64,000 bases of DNA from Parvicella sp964387945 (lineage in GTDB: Bacteria; Bacteroidota; Bacteroidia; Flavobacteriales_D; Parvicellaceae), in contig CAYLYX010000003.1 in NCBI GenBank assembly GCA_964387945.1, forward strand, positions 1 through 64,000, read 5' to 3'. Shown in pieces: positions 52,518 to 62,228 of this stretch. The position numbers and the translations under genes were made by a program. Every line of letters begins with the position of its first letter. Position 1 is the first letter of the stretch. The notes below the pieces were generated by a model that was not told the DNA's origin, did not search any database, and saw only the letters and a list, made by a program, of their open reading frames with translations.

Positions 52518-54176
52518 TTAAAATTCGTGATGGATACTTTCTTGCAAATAAGGGTGGTTTTTCTGAACCAGAGGTGCAGAGGCAAGCCCTTTGAACACCA
52601 ACAGTAAGAATCCTCCCAAGAATGCCATAAACATTCCAATTTCAAGCATACCATATTCCCACTCTGCGAATACCGTTCCTGGCATAACCATACAGAATAC
52701 ATCAAACCAGTGTCCGATGAAGATGATTAGACCAATTACGATAAGGTATGGTGCAGAACGCTTAGTATCTCTTGACATGAAGAATACCATTGGCAACACA
52801 AAGTTAACCGCAAACATTCCCATGAAAACGTACTTGTAATCGTTAAATCGAGCGATAAAGTAGGTTACCTCCTCTGGAATGTTAGAATACCAGATCAACA
52901 TGAACTGAGAGAACCACAAGTAACTCCACAAGAACGAGATGGCAAACATCCATTTACCAACATCGTGAATGTGGTTTTCGTTAACAAACTCAAGTGCTCC
53001 TTTGCTCTTCATGTAAAGGGTAATCATCATGATCATGATCATACCAGACAACCAAATACCAGAGAACGAATACCATCCAAATAGGGTAGAGAACCAATGG
53101 GTGTCAATTGACATAATGATATCCCATGCCATCGTAGAAGAGAATACAGCAAAGAACACTAGGAACAATGCAGATCTTCTGTACAATTTGAAGTGAAGTT
53201 CAACACCTCCTTCTTCGTCTTCTTTTCTTGAGGTCTTTCTAAACCACAACATAAAGAATCCGAATACACCAAAGTAAGCTAGAATTCTAATCCAGAAGAA
53301 ACCTTTGTTTAGGTAAGCTCCTTTTCCATAGATCAAGGAGTCGTGTTTCACGATTTCTTCATCCATCCAGGGATAAATGTGTGTCATTCCAAATGTTGAA
53401 GCTAAAAGAACAACTAGCAAAGCAGCCATTCCTAGCCAGATACCACTTGAAACCCCTTCGAAAACTCTTAATAATACAACTCCCCATCCAGACTCAGTAG
53501 CATAGTGCAATCCTAGGTAGAATAACGCTCCCAAGGCAATTCCAAAGAAGAAGAATCCGTTTACCAACAAGTTAGACCATAGTCTTCTGTTATCGTGATC
53601 TTTTACAGAAAGTTCACCGCTTTCAAACATACTTGCCAATTGCTCAGCTGGAGCAGGACCGTGTCCGTGACCTCCACCATGTCCGTGATCTGCATGTTCT
53701 GCGTGATCACCATGATCCTTGTGATCATGCGTCATGTGTTCACCATCGTGACCTTCACCTTCTGCGTGGTCATGTCCGTGTCCTTTAGGCTCAATAGAAA
53801 TATGCCATAACACAGCTGGTCCGTGATGTTCGTGAGCTCCATGATCATGAGCCTCCTCACCTCCATCGTGGTTGTGACCTTCTTCCCCGTCATGAGAGTG
53901 ATCGTGAGTTGGATCTGTACAAACTCCAGATTTATCTTCAATGTGTACAACATACTCATCTCCCAAAGCACTTTCAACGTCTTTTTTCAAGTTGTTGAGA
54001 TCACCTTGATCAAAGTCATCATGGTTGGAAATAACCGTTAAGTGGTTATCTCCATGTACCTCTGGAAATAAATATCTTTTTTGTGTGAAAAGTGCTCCGA
54101 CAACCATTAGAATTACTCCAACGCCTATTAAGCCGAACAATATTTTTTTCACTTTATCTGAAACTTGAAATCCCAT
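52518..54176 (-). CDS. actF: Alternative complex III subunit ActF, with His-rich loop
   Basis: 552 residues, about ten membrane helices. An N-terminal helix (residues ~11-30) is followed by a 140-residue soluble loop carrying 25 His between residues 91 and 172 (blocks such as HDHSHDGEEGHNHDGGEEAH). Then a NrfD/PsrC-like membrane domain related to ActC. ActC and ActF are the quinol-side membrane subunits of this complex. Neighbours define the operon order. Confidence 0.9.
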   Translation of the reverse strand: MGFQVSDKVKKILFGLIGVGVILMVVGALFTQKRYLFPEVHGDNHLTVISNHDDFDQGDLNNLKKDVESALGDEYVVHIEDKSGVCTDPTHDHSHDGEEGHNHDGGEEAHDHGAHEHHGPAVLWHISIEPKGHGHDHAEGEGHDGEHMTHDHKDHGDHAEHADHGHGGGHGHGPAPAEQLASMFESGELSVKDHDNRRLWSNLLVNGFFFFGIALGALFYLGLHYATESGWGVVLLRVFEGVSSGIWLGMAALLVVLLASTFGMTHIYPWMDEEIVKHDSLIYGKGAYLNKGFFWIRILAYFGVFGFFMLWFRKTSRKEDEEGGVELHFKLYRRSALFLVFFAVFSSTMAWDIIMSIDTHWFSTLFGWYSFSGIWLSGMIMIMMITLYMKSKGALEFVNENHIHDVGKWMFAISFLWSYLWFSQFMLIWYSNIPEEVTYFIARFNDYKYVFMGMFAVNFVLPMVFFMSRDTKRSAPYLIVIGLIIFIGHWFDVFCMVMPGTVFAEWEYGMLEIGMFMAFLGGFLLLVFKGLASAPLVQKNHPYLQESIHHEF

Positions 54177-54214
54177 CTTCTAATTTTTTACAAGTCTTTA
54201 ATTTTCTAATCAAT

Positions 54215-54985
54215 TTAATGTCCTTCGTCCTCGTTTAAAGGCTCAACCGGTTCAACAGGTTCTTCTGGAGTCATTGTCGTGTCGAACACCATTACTGGTT
54301 TAACCATTAAAGAGTCCTTGATCACATTGATGCTGTCGATTTCTGTGATGATTTCGTTGTACAACAATTCTCCGTGCTGAAGCGTTCTTACGTGTAAGGC
54401 TACTTTCCAACGTTCATCTTTGTTCAATTGAGAACCATGAGGTCCCATTGCTCCTTTACCGAAAGTAATCACGTGGAAGATTTGACCTAGCGTTCTGTCT
54501 TTGTAACCTGCATCATACGGATTTGGTGGGTTGTATTCTCCATAAGTCACCACGGCTCCATCACCTTTTCCAGTTTTTCCATGACAGTGTGAACAGAAAT
54601 AACCAAAAAGCTCCTTTCCTTCTTCGGCATTTGCTTTCGCAATTTCTTCTGTTTCAACATACATCATTGGGATGGTGTTGTTTCTTGAAGCTTCGTAACC
54701 ATCTTCCGAATTGTCTAAACTGTAAGGCATCATTACTGCTGCCATTTCTGGGTTAGCGTTAAACGGAATTGTTCCTTCAGCTGGTACTCTCGCAGACATG
54801 GTGTTCTTCAAGTCTTCGTGCTCATCGTCTTTTACGAGACCGTAATCAACGTAGGCTTCAACAGCTTGAGATCTATACATGTCCGGCATATATTCATACC
54901 CCGGAGAGTCTGGGTTTCTGCTACAAGACATCACAATTAAGGATGCTCCAGCGAGAAGAGAGATATTTCTTAAATTAAGTTTCAT
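54215..54985 (-). CDS. actE: Alternative complex III subunit ActE, mono-heme cytochrome c
   Basis: 256 residues. Lipoprotein signal with cysteine in LIVMSC (residue 21). One CxxCH heme motif (YFCSHCHGKTGKGDG) and a distal methionine region (KGAMGPHGSQL). Passes electrons to or from the oxidase or soluble cytochrome. Ends in an acidic tail with EDEGH. Confidence 0.93.
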   Translation of the reverse strand: MKLNLRNISLLAGASLIVMSCSRNPDSPGYEYMPDMYRSQAVEAYVDYGLVKDDEHEDLKNTMSARVPAEGTIPFNANPEMAAVMMPYSLDNSEDGYEASRNNTIPMMYVETEEIAKANAEEGKELFGYFCSHCHGKTGKGDGAVVTYGEYNPPNPYDAGYKDRTLGQIFHVITFGKGAMGPHGSQLNKDERWKVALHVRTLQHGELLYNEIITEIDSINVIKDSLMVKPVMVFDTTMTPEEPVEPVEPLNEDEGH

Positions 54986-54989
54986 CGTA

Positions 54990-55526
54990 TTACTTAATTA
55001 CTTTTTCTTCTAATTCTACAATTTCAGTTTCTTTCACCCAAGCGGTTAATTGCTCAGCTGTAAAACCGTTGTTATCTTCCAACTTCAACTCGATAACAAA
55101 TCGGTCATCTGTTGTTCTTGGATCTGGATTACGTGCAGGCATTCCAGGAAGCGTTTTGTTTCTCAACAAATAGGTAAACGCCATTCCGTGCGCAGCACAC
55201 AATACCGTAAACTCAAACAAAATTGGAACGAAAGATGGCATGTTGTAGAAGAAGCTGAAATTTGGCTTACCACCAATGTTCATTGGCCAGTCTTCAATCA
55301 TCATGTATCTGATGGCAATCATTGCCAACATTGTTCCTGTAATTCCATAAAGGAAAGCGTTGATTCCCAAACGTGTGTGTTTCACACCAATTATCGGATC
55401 GATTCCGTGAATTGGGAATGGAGAGTAAACCTCTGATACATGTACTCCTTTTGACACCAAGTGCTTTGCAGCATCTTTCGTTGTGTCATCGTCATCGTAC
55501 ATTGCGTATATTACTTTATCTGCCAT
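54990..55526 (-). CDS. actD: Alternative complex III subunit ActD (DUF3341)
   Basis: 178 residues. An N-terminal DUF3341 domain (YAMYDDDDTTKDAAKHLVSKGVHVSEVYSPFPIHGID) and two membrane helices (ITGTMLAMIAIRYM and the segment near FVPILFEFTVLCAAHGMAFTYL). Part of the ActA-F membrane complex. Tightly spaced with actC (31 bp) and actE (4 bp). Confidence 0.94.
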   Translation of the reverse strand: MADKVIYAMYDDDDTTKDAAKHLVSKGVHVSEVYSPFPIHGIDPIIGVKHTRLGINAFLYGITGTMLAMIAIRYMMIEDWPMNIGGKPNFSFFYNMPSFVPILFEFTVLCAAHGMAFTYLLRNKTLPGMPARNPDPRTTDDRFVIELKLEDNNGFTAEQLTAWVKETEIVELEEKVIK

Positions 55527-55557
55527 TGTCGTAGCAATTAATTTCTAACGTTAGTAA

Positions 55558-57120
55558 CTATTCTTCTTCCTTATTTGAAGAATCATCCTGTGTTTCTTCA
55601 GTTGTTTCCGTTTCTGGTGTTACATCCACTACGGGTGGTACAACATCAGGAGTGGTGGTCTCTTCAATAGTATTTGTGGTTGTTGAGCCATGCGAACCGT
55701 GATCATCGTGATCGTGGTGCGAGTGCTTATCCCAATAACCAGCTCCATGACCGTAACCTTGCTTATAATTAGCTCCTGAAGATTTCAAGATGGTTTTCAA
55801 TTCAGCAATAGGCATTACTGGGAAGTATCGAGCAAAGAGTAAGTACAATACCCCAAATACTCCAATCGTTCCAACATACACGCCTATATCTACCCAAGTT
55901 GGGTGGAAGTAAGACCATGATGATGGAAGGTAGTCCCTGTGAATAGAAGTTACAATAATTACGAATCGCTCGAACCACATACCGATGTTTACGATGATTG
56001 ACATCACAAACGTAAACGCCAGATTTGTTCTTAGGCTCTTAAACCAGAACAGCTGCGGTGAGATCACGTTACACGTCATCATACTCCAGTACGCCCACCA
56101 GTAAGGACCAGTTGCTCTGTTTAAGAAGGCATAAGCTTCATATTCAACACCTGAGTACCAAGAAATAAACAACTCAGTGATATACGCTACCCCTACAATA
56201 GAACCAGTGGTAATGATTACAATGTTCATGTACTCTACATGCTTGGTATGCAGGTAAGCCTCTAATTTAAATGCTTTTCTCAAGATCAACATCAACGTTT
56301 GTACCATGGCAAATCCAGAGAATACCGCTCCTGCCACGAAGTAAGGAGGGAAAATTGTGGTATGCCATCCTGGAATAACTGATGTTGCGAAGTCAAAAGA
56401 TACAATCGAGTGTACCGAGAATACTAGTGGAGTTGCTAATCCTGCAAGAACCAAAGAAACAATTTCGAATCGGTTCCAAGCTTTAGCTCCACCTGTCCAT
56501 CCAAATGACAGGATGCTGTAAGCTTTTTTAGCTACTGGTTTCGTTACTCTGTCTCTAATTGTAGCGAAATCAGGAATAAGACCAATGTACCAGAAAACTA
56601 AACCTACAGAGAAATAGGTAGAAATCGCGAATACATCCCAAAGAAGTGGAGAGTTAAAGTTTACCCACATTGATCCGAATTGGTTAGGCAATGGGAATAC
56701 CCAATAACCAACCCAAAGACGTCCCATGTGAATCAACGGGAACAATCCCGCCATCATTACGGCAAAAATTGTCATCGCTTCCGCAGCTCGGTTAATCGCC
56801 ATTCTCCATTTCTGACGGAAAAGTAAAAGTACTGCAGAGATCAGTGTTCCTGCGTGACCAATACCTACCCACCAAACGAAGTTGGTGATATCCCACGCCC
56901 ATTCCACGGTCTTGTTTAATCCCCAGGTACCGATACCAGTTCCTAACAAGTAAACAATACATCCAACACCCCAAAGCGCAAATAGTCCGGATAAGGAAAT
57001 TAAAATGTACCATCCTTTTGGAGCTTTGCTCTCTATGGGTCTGATAATGTCATCCGTAATATCTCTGTAAGACTTGTCTCCAAGTATTAACGGAATCCTG
57101 ATGTCTGACTCTTTATGCAT
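55558..57120 (-). CDS. actC: Alternative complex III subunit ActC (NrfD/PsrC-like)
   Basis: 520 residues, about ten membrane helices with the PsrC/NrfD fold (WVGIGHAGTLISAVLLLFRQKWR, PLFNS..). Probable quinol binding and proton-path subunit. C-terminus after the last helix is hydrophilic and His/Asp-rich (GHGAGYWDKHSHHDHDDHG) then Thr/Glu-rich. Follows actB by 36 bp. Confidence 0.94.
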   Translation of the reverse strand: MHKESDIRIPLILGDKSYRDITDDIIRPIESKAPKGWYILISLSGLFALWGVGCIVYLLGTGIGTWGLNKTVEWAWDITNFVWWVGIGHAGTLISAVLLLFRQKWRMAINRAAEAMTIFAVMMAGLFPLIHMGRLWVGYWVFPLPNQFGSMWVNFNSPLLWDVFAISTYFSVGLVFWYIGLIPDFATIRDRVTKPVAKKAYSILSFGWTGGAKAWNRFEIVSLVLAGLATPLVFSVHSIVSFDFATSVIPGWHTTIFPPYFVAGAVFSGFAMVQTLMLILRKAFKLEAYLHTKHVEYMNIVIITTGSIVGVAYITELFISWYSGVEYEAYAFLNRATGPYWWAYWSMMTCNVISPQLFWFKSLRTNLAFTFVMSIIVNIGMWFERFVIIVTSIHRDYLPSSWSYFHPTWVDIGVYVGTIGVFGVLYLLFARYFPVMPIAELKTILKSSGANYKQGYGHGAGYWDKHSHHDHDDHGSHGSTTTNTIEETTTPDVVPPVVDVTPETETTEETQDDSSNKEEE

Positions 57121-57156
57121 CTATCTAATTTTTACTTAGTTCTTTATATTCCTTTA

Positions 57157-60100
57157 TTATGCGTGATCGTGCTCTTCTGCATGTTCTTCTCCATGCCCAT
57201 GTGCTTCAACATCTACGTTTCTAACTTTCAATTGATAGTATACGTTTGGTTTAACACCGATTTCGTGAAGTGCTTGATAAACACGTTTATTTTGGTCTAA
57301 TCCTTGTCCTGTTCTTACACCGTTATCAGTAAGCAATCTTACATTCGAAGAAGTATCATTCCAGTCACCGAACGAGATACAATCCGATGGACAAGCATCA
57401 GCACATGCTGCTACAACGTCTCCATCAACTACTGATCTTCCTTCTGACTTGGCATTCAATTTCCCTTCTTGAATTCGCTGAACACAGAAAGTACATTTCT
57501 CCATCACCCCTCTTGATCTTACCACAACATCCGGGTTCAATACCAATCTTGCGTACTCATCGTGTGTTGGGTTTACTTTGTCAAACTTCTTGTAGTCTCT
57601 GTAGTTGAACCAGTTAAATCTTCTTACTTTATATGGGCAGTTGTTACCACAGTATCTTGTTCCGATACATCTGTTGTAAGCCATCATGTTCAACCCTTCG
57701 TTTGAGTGCGTAGTAGCTGCAACCGGACAAACCGTCTCACATGGTGCGTGGTTACAGTGCTGACACATCATTGGCATGAAAACCACTTGTGGACTTTCTT
57801 CAGGAACTTCTAGGTTGTCATAAGAGTATTCTCCTGCATTATCAAAGTCACCATGGTGCATTGCGTGATCATAGTGATCTCTTGTATCATCTTCTATAGA
57901 AGAGAAATAACGATCCATTCTCAACCATGCCATGTCTCTTACTCTTCTTACTTCGTCTTTTCCAACAACGGGTACGTTGTTTTCTGAATGACAAGCCACA
58001 ATACAAACACCACATCCGTTACACGAAGAAAGATCGACAGACATAGCCCATCGGTGTCCTACGTGCTCTACTGGGTGCTCGTCCCACAACGACATTTCTA
58101 CTGGGTCTTTTTCTACGTGACCACCTTTTTCGTAAACGTGCAAGTTGTGCGTGTAGTTAAAACTTTCCATCGGTTCATTGATGAACGTAGATAGATCCGT
58201 TTCTTTTACGACAGACTTTCTACCCATAATGGTATGATGCGTCTGCGTACACGCTAAATAATATCTTTCGTCAGCATCTTTTACTTCAGCACCTGCGAAG
58301 TAATCTAGCTGACCATTACTCATTTGAGTAAATCGGTAGGCGTTTCCTCCAATTGGCGTACGCTTACCATCCGTCATGATGTAATCTCCTGTTTGAGAAC
58401 CATCACCAACTTCTACCTGATAAGCTGCTTTCCCGATTTTTTCATCTCCTTCTCCTCGTCCGTAGCCCAAAGCAATACCAATGGTTCCAGGAGCCTGTCC
58501 AGGCAACGGATAAACTGGCAACTTCATTGTGGTTTCACCTACCGTTACGTTGACCATATACGCTTTATCTTCCTGACCAATGTGAAGTGCATTGTAAGCT
58601 GAAATTTGATCGTCTTTATCCCAAGCGATGTCAAGCACTTTACATGCGTCTTTCACGTTCATGGTTACGTAGTTATCCCACGTTACTTTCGTAATTGAAT
58701 TTGGAAGTTCCTGAAGCCAAGGGTTAGCAGCGTATTGCCCCTCACCAATTTCTCCAGTAGTGTAAGCGATAAATTCGAACTCTGATCCTTCAGCTTTAGC
58801 TGCCATGGCATTAACACCAGCAGCTGCACCACTTGTTGCATCCGTGTATGAGAAAGACATGTCTGGCATCATCGTAGGAACAGAAGTTCCGTTATGAACT
58901 GACCAGTTCCAATACTCTTCAAAAGTTGCATGAGTCGTTTGAGCAGGGAAACCGTGTTTCTCCCACAAACCTCTCATGAAGTCATAATACACTTTACTTT
59001 CCTTGTCTCCTCTTTCTGCTTCACCAGCCCAAACCAATAATGATTCTTGTGCTTGTCTTGTGTTAAACAACGGACGAATCAACGGTTGCTGAATCGTGTA
59101 GTCACCATGTTTGATGCTATAATCATTCCAAGACTCCAAATAATTGTGGTCTGGACATACATATTTACATTTTGATGCCGTTTCATCTGCAAATTGTGAG
59201 AATGAGATGGAAACAGGAACGTTAGCTAACGCCTCTCCAAACTCAGTTCCATTTGGCAAAGAGTAAACAGGGTTTACATTGTAAAGGATCAACCCTTTTA
59301 CTTTACCACCAATCACATCGTTTACCAATGCTTCCACTTTAGCATCATCTCCTCTCTTCACGTTAAGCGGCTTAGAGGTATCGATCGTAGAACCGTAGTT
59401 ACCTAATGTGTTGTTAATTGCGTTTACAATCAATTGTACTGATTCGTCATTAGCACCAGCTACAACTATTGATTTTCCTTTGTTCGCTTTTAAGCTTTCA
59501 GCCGCTTTTTCGATCGAAGCAGATAATTCTTCTGGAATGCTTACTCCAAGATCTTTACCACCAACTGCTTTTAATAAGCCAGCTGCAATGATCCCCTGCT
59601 GAGAAGGTTTGATCATCGTTCGGTAGTCTGCGTTAGCACCTGTCAAGGTCATTACCGTTTCAAACTGGAAATGTCTTGACATGTCGTTTCCTAACTCTGG
59701 CTTTCTGGTTTCTGCAAACTCAGCGTTGAATTTGGTTGGGAAAATCCAGTTAGACATAAAGTCAGCATCAATAGAAACCACAGATTTTGCTTTGCTAAAA
59801 TCGTAGTCTGGAATGATCGCTTCACCAAAGTTTTTCTTGTTGGCTTTGCGCATAGCCGAGTACGATACCGCATCGTATTCAACTACCTCTACATTCCCAA
59901 ATTTATTTTTGAATGCTTCAATCGCCATCATGGTAGATGGAGATGCAAGCGTAGATGTCATGATTTTGATTGAACTCGTTCCAGAAAGATCACCGCTAAT
60001 TGCGTTATCTACATCTGCCCAATTGGATTCATTTCCATCAATAGTTGGGTTTTGAAGTCGCTCACTGTTGTAAACATTGAGTACAGAAGCATTAACACGA

Positions 60101-60501
60101 GGAGTAAGACCTCCTTTTGTCAATCCAAAAGAGTTGTTTCCTTTAATCCAGATAGGTCTTCCTTCTCTTGATTTAACCAAGATATTGGCGAAATCATTAC
60201 CGTCAAAGAAAGTAGTCGCATACCAGTTGGCAACACCTGGAGTGATGTCTTCTGGTTTGTTTACGTAAGGAATCGATTTAATAACAGGTGTCTCACAAGA
60301 TGCTAACGTAGCAGCTGCAACACCAAATCCTAAGAACTTAAGGAAATCTCTACGACCTGTCTTAAATTGACTAACTTCTTCGTTTCCTACAAACTCATCA
60401 ACAGGTAAGTCTTCTGGAAACTCTTTTGAAGCTCTCTCTTGAAATTCCGGTGATTGAACCTTTTCGTCCAACCCTTTCCAGTATGTTTTGTTCATACTCA
60501 T
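57157..60501 (-). CDS. actB: Alternative complex III subunit ActB (molybdopterin-like and Fe-S domains)
   Basis: 1114 residues from ATG at 60501 (an upstream TTG at 60513 is less likely). A twin-arginine signal (TGRRDFLKFLGFGVAAATLASC) sits unusually at about residues 45-70, as in this family. The N-terminal half is a DMSO-reductase-like domain; in known complexes it lacks the Mo cofactor. The C-terminal half has four cysteine clusters (CNGCGVCIVACH, CQHCNHAPCETVC, CIGTRYCGNNC, CTFCVQ..ACADACPSDC) for Fe-S clusters. Transfers electrons from quinol to ActA hemes. The C-terminus is HGHGEEHAEEHDHA. Confidence 0.95.
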   Translation of the reverse strand: MSMNKTYWKGLDEKVQSPEFQERASKEFPEDLPVDEFVGNEEVSQFKTGRRDFLKFLGFGVAAATLASCETPVIKSIPYVNKPEDITPGVANWYATTFFDGNDFANILVKSREGRPIWIKGNNSFGLTKGGLTPRVNASVLNVYNSERLQNPTIDGNESNWADVDNAISGDLSGTSSIKIMTSTLASPSTMMAIEAFKNKFGNVEVVEYDAVSYSAMRKANKKNFGEAIIPDYDFSKAKSVVSIDADFMSNWIFPTKFNAEFAETRKPELGNDMSRHFQFETVMTLTGANADYRTMIKPSQQGIIAAGLLKAVGGKDLGVSIPEELSASIEKAAESLKANKGKSIVVAGANDESVQLIVNAINNTLGNYGSTIDTSKPLNVKRGDDAKVEALVNDVIGGKVKGLILYNVNPVYSLPNGTEFGEALANVPVSISFSQFADETASKCKYVCPDHNYLESWNDYSIKHGDYTIQQPLIRPLFNTRQAQESLLVWAGEAERGDKESKVYYDFMRGLWEKHGFPAQTTHATFEEYWNWSVHNGTSVPTMMPDMSFSYTDATSGAAAGVNAMAAKAEGSEFEFIAYTTGEIGEGQYAANPWLQELPNSITKVTWDNYVTMNVKDACKVLDIAWDKDDQISAYNALHIGQEDKAYMVNVTVGETTMKLPVYPLPGQAPGTIGIALGYGRGEGDEKIGKAAYQVEVGDGSQTGDYIMTDGKRTPIGGNAYRFTQMSNGQLDYFAGAEVKDADERYYLACTQTHHTIMGRKSVVKETDLSTFINEPMESFNYTHNLHVYEKGGHVEKDPVEMSLWDEHPVEHVGHRWAMSVDLSSCNGCGVCIVACHSENNVPVVGKDEVRRVRDMAWLRMDRYFSSIEDDTRDHYDHAMHHGDFDNAGEYSYDNLEVPEESPQVVFMPMMCQHCNHAPCETVCPVAATTHSNEGLNMMAYNRCIGTRYCGNNCPYKVRRFNWFNYRDYKKFDKVNPTHDEYARLVLNPDVVVRSRGVMEKCTFCVQRIQEGKLNAKSEGRSVVDGDVVAACADACPSDCISFGDWNDTSSNVRLLTDNGVRTGQGLDQNKRVYQALHEIGVKPNVYYQLKVRNVDVEAHGHGEEHAEEHDHA

Positions 60502-60530
60502 ATATTGTTTCAATCAATAATTCGTTTCTA

Positions 60531-61901
60531 TTAGTAGTGACACTTAGCACACTCCCATCCACCGAGTTCTTTCACGGTAATCATACCATCCTCTTTGATG
60601 TTTTTGTAAACATCTGGTCTTAACTTCAACCTGTTGTGGATTTCCTGGTAATAAGGGTTGCTCGCATCTGGTCCTACTTCTATTTCTTTCGTATCATGAC
60701 ATTCGATACACCATCCCATCGTTAGAATAGGCTTCGTCAGTTCAACCAATCCTTTGTCACTGTTATCGGCTACTAAAGCATTGATTTCAGCAGTAGTCGA
60801 AACTCGACCAAGCGTATACGTCTTCACATCTCCATGACATTGCATACAGTCAACTCCACCCACTTTAACGTGCTGTTTGTGCGAGAAGAAAACGTGATCT
60901 GGTAGGTTGTGTGCTTTGTTCCAAACGATTGGATCACCTTCAATCACATTGCCGTCCTCATCTCTGATGTAATCACCGAGGTCTTTATCATAACCAGCCG
61001 CAGCATGCAGTTTTGCAATTTCTTCCGCACCTGTTCCCGCATTGGTCTCATGAACCATTTTATGACAATTCATACAAACATTAGTGGTAGGAAGACCAGC
61101 GTGTTTTGATTTCTCTACTGAGTTGTGGCAGTATCTACAATCGATTTCCATTTTGCCTGCGTGAAGACTGTGATCGTAGGCTACTACCTGAGAAGGTTGG
61201 TAATCTTCATAAACACCTATTGTTGCTAATCTTGTTAAAACATCTGCTAATCCAGCAAAAAGAACAACTACAAAGATCAATAGCGCAAACAACCAGTTGG
61301 CATAAATCCATGCACCCAACTTCTCCATGGTGGTTTTCTCTTCTCCTACTTCTTCTCCACGTTCTGTAGCAGCAATGTAAGCCAGTTTCTTTCTAACACC
61401 TAAGGCAGCAAATGTTACGAACAACAACACAATCCCAAGGATTAGAAGCCACGTCTTTACGCCACCTTTCTTAGCTTCGTCTCCAGTTCCAGCAGGTCCT
61501 TCCGTGATGTCAGGGCCTGGAGGTTCATAGGTGTCAGCGTAAAAAAGAATGTCATCAATGTCTTGATTAGACAAACCAGGGAAAGTTGACATGGCAGACT
61601 CGTTGTACTCAGCAAAGACAGCGGCTGCTCTTTTGGACTTTCCAGAAGCTCTCAAAGCTCCATTATCCTTTACCCATTCATAAATCAACTCTCCTTCACC
61701 AGCATCTATCCAGATCTGTTTCGCTCCTTTCAGTTGAGGTCCTGTAGACTTCTTATCAACCTTGTGGCAGGAGGCACAATTATTCTTAAATAATTCCTTT
61801 CCTTTCGCAGCATCTTGTGCTGAAAGTGGATTCGCAAACAGTGCGAAAACCGTTGATAATAAACAAATTATACTGAGTTTTTTCACGGAATGAAATTTCA
61901 T
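60531..61901 (-). CDS. actA: Alternative complex III subunit ActA, multiheme cytochrome c
   Basis: 456 residues. Signal peptide ending NPLSAQ, then an N-terminal mono-heme cytochrome c domain (CASCH near residue 42), a membrane helix (~WLLILGIVLLFVTFAALGV), a second helix (NWLFALLIFVVVLFAGLADV), and a C-terminal part with five CxxCH motifs: CRYCH, CMNCH, CMQCH, CIECH, CAKCH. Six heme sites in total. First gene of the operon; promoter upstream. Confidence 0.93.
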   Translation of the reverse strand: MKFHSVKKLSIICLLSTVFALFANPLSAQDAAKGKELFKNNCASCHKVDKKSTGPQLKGAKQIWIDAGEGELIYEWVKDNGALRASGKSKRAAAVFAEYNESAMSTFPGLSNQDIDDILFYADTYEPPGPDITEGPAGTGDEAKKGGVKTWLLILGIVLLFVTFAALGVRKKLAYIAATERGEEVGEEKTTMEKLGAWIYANWLFALLIFVVVLFAGLADVLTRLATIGVYEDYQPSQVVAYDHSLHAGKMEIDCRYCHNSVEKSKHAGLPTTNVCMNCHKMVHETNAGTGAEEIAKLHAAAGYDKDLGDYIRDEDGNVIEGDPIVWNKAHNLPDHVFFSHKQHVKVGGVDCMQCHGDVKTYTLGRVSTTAEINALVADNSDKGLVELTKPILTMGWCIECHDTKEIEVGPDASNPYYQEIHNRLKLRPDVYKNIKEDGMITVKELGGWECAKCHY

Positions 61902-61946
61902 GTTTCTTCTTCTTTACGTAAGCTTTTCAGGCTTCTTTACCAACGA

Positions 61947-61973
61947 CAAAAGTAAGATTCAAAGCAATTTCAA
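61947..61973 (-). promoter_or_regulatory. Promoter of the actABCDEF-ctaCD operon
   Basis: Minus strand TTG (61973-61971) with a 16-base spacer to TACTTTTG (61954-61947), an exact TAnnTTTG element. Leader of about 40 bases before the actA ATG. The spacer is one base below the usual range. Confidence 0.55.
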
Positions 61974-62173
61974 AAATTTTTTTGTCACGAAAATGTAACG
62001 GGTTTACCTAATTTATAGTGATTCTAAATAAGATTTATTTTAACAGAAATTAATAACTCGCTGATATTGGGGTGTTTGACGAATCGTATGCTGTTTTCAT
62101 CTGTTTAGACAAGGAAAAAGGCATCCGCACGTATTTTTGGAACAAACTTTGAGTAAGGTATAACGAATAATAG

Positions 62174-62209
62174 TTTGCTGATGAGCGAAGGTAAATTATC
62201 TTACCTTTG
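62174..62209 (+). promoter_or_regulatory. Promoter of the SPOR-like gene
   Basis: TTTG (62174-62177), 24-base spacer, TACCTTTG (62202-62209), exact -7 element. The ATG is 19 bases beyond. Spacer slightly long. Confidence 0.5.
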
Positions 62210-62228
62210 TCATGCAAGATTATAACGT

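Larger units (their letters stand above)
61902..62228. other. 327-bp divergent regulatory region between actA and the SPOR-like gene
   Basis: No coding frame. It contains the minus-strand promoter of the actA operon and the plus-strand promoter of the gene at 62229. Between them is AT-rich sequence with no clear dyad that I can assign. Confidence 0.75.

Noticed and set aside
57157..60501. Molybdenum-dependent oxidoreductase
   Set aside because: ActB has a molybdopterin-oxidoreductase-like domain, but operon context (ActA, C, D, E, F) places it in alternative complex III, whose homologous subunit lacks the cofactor.
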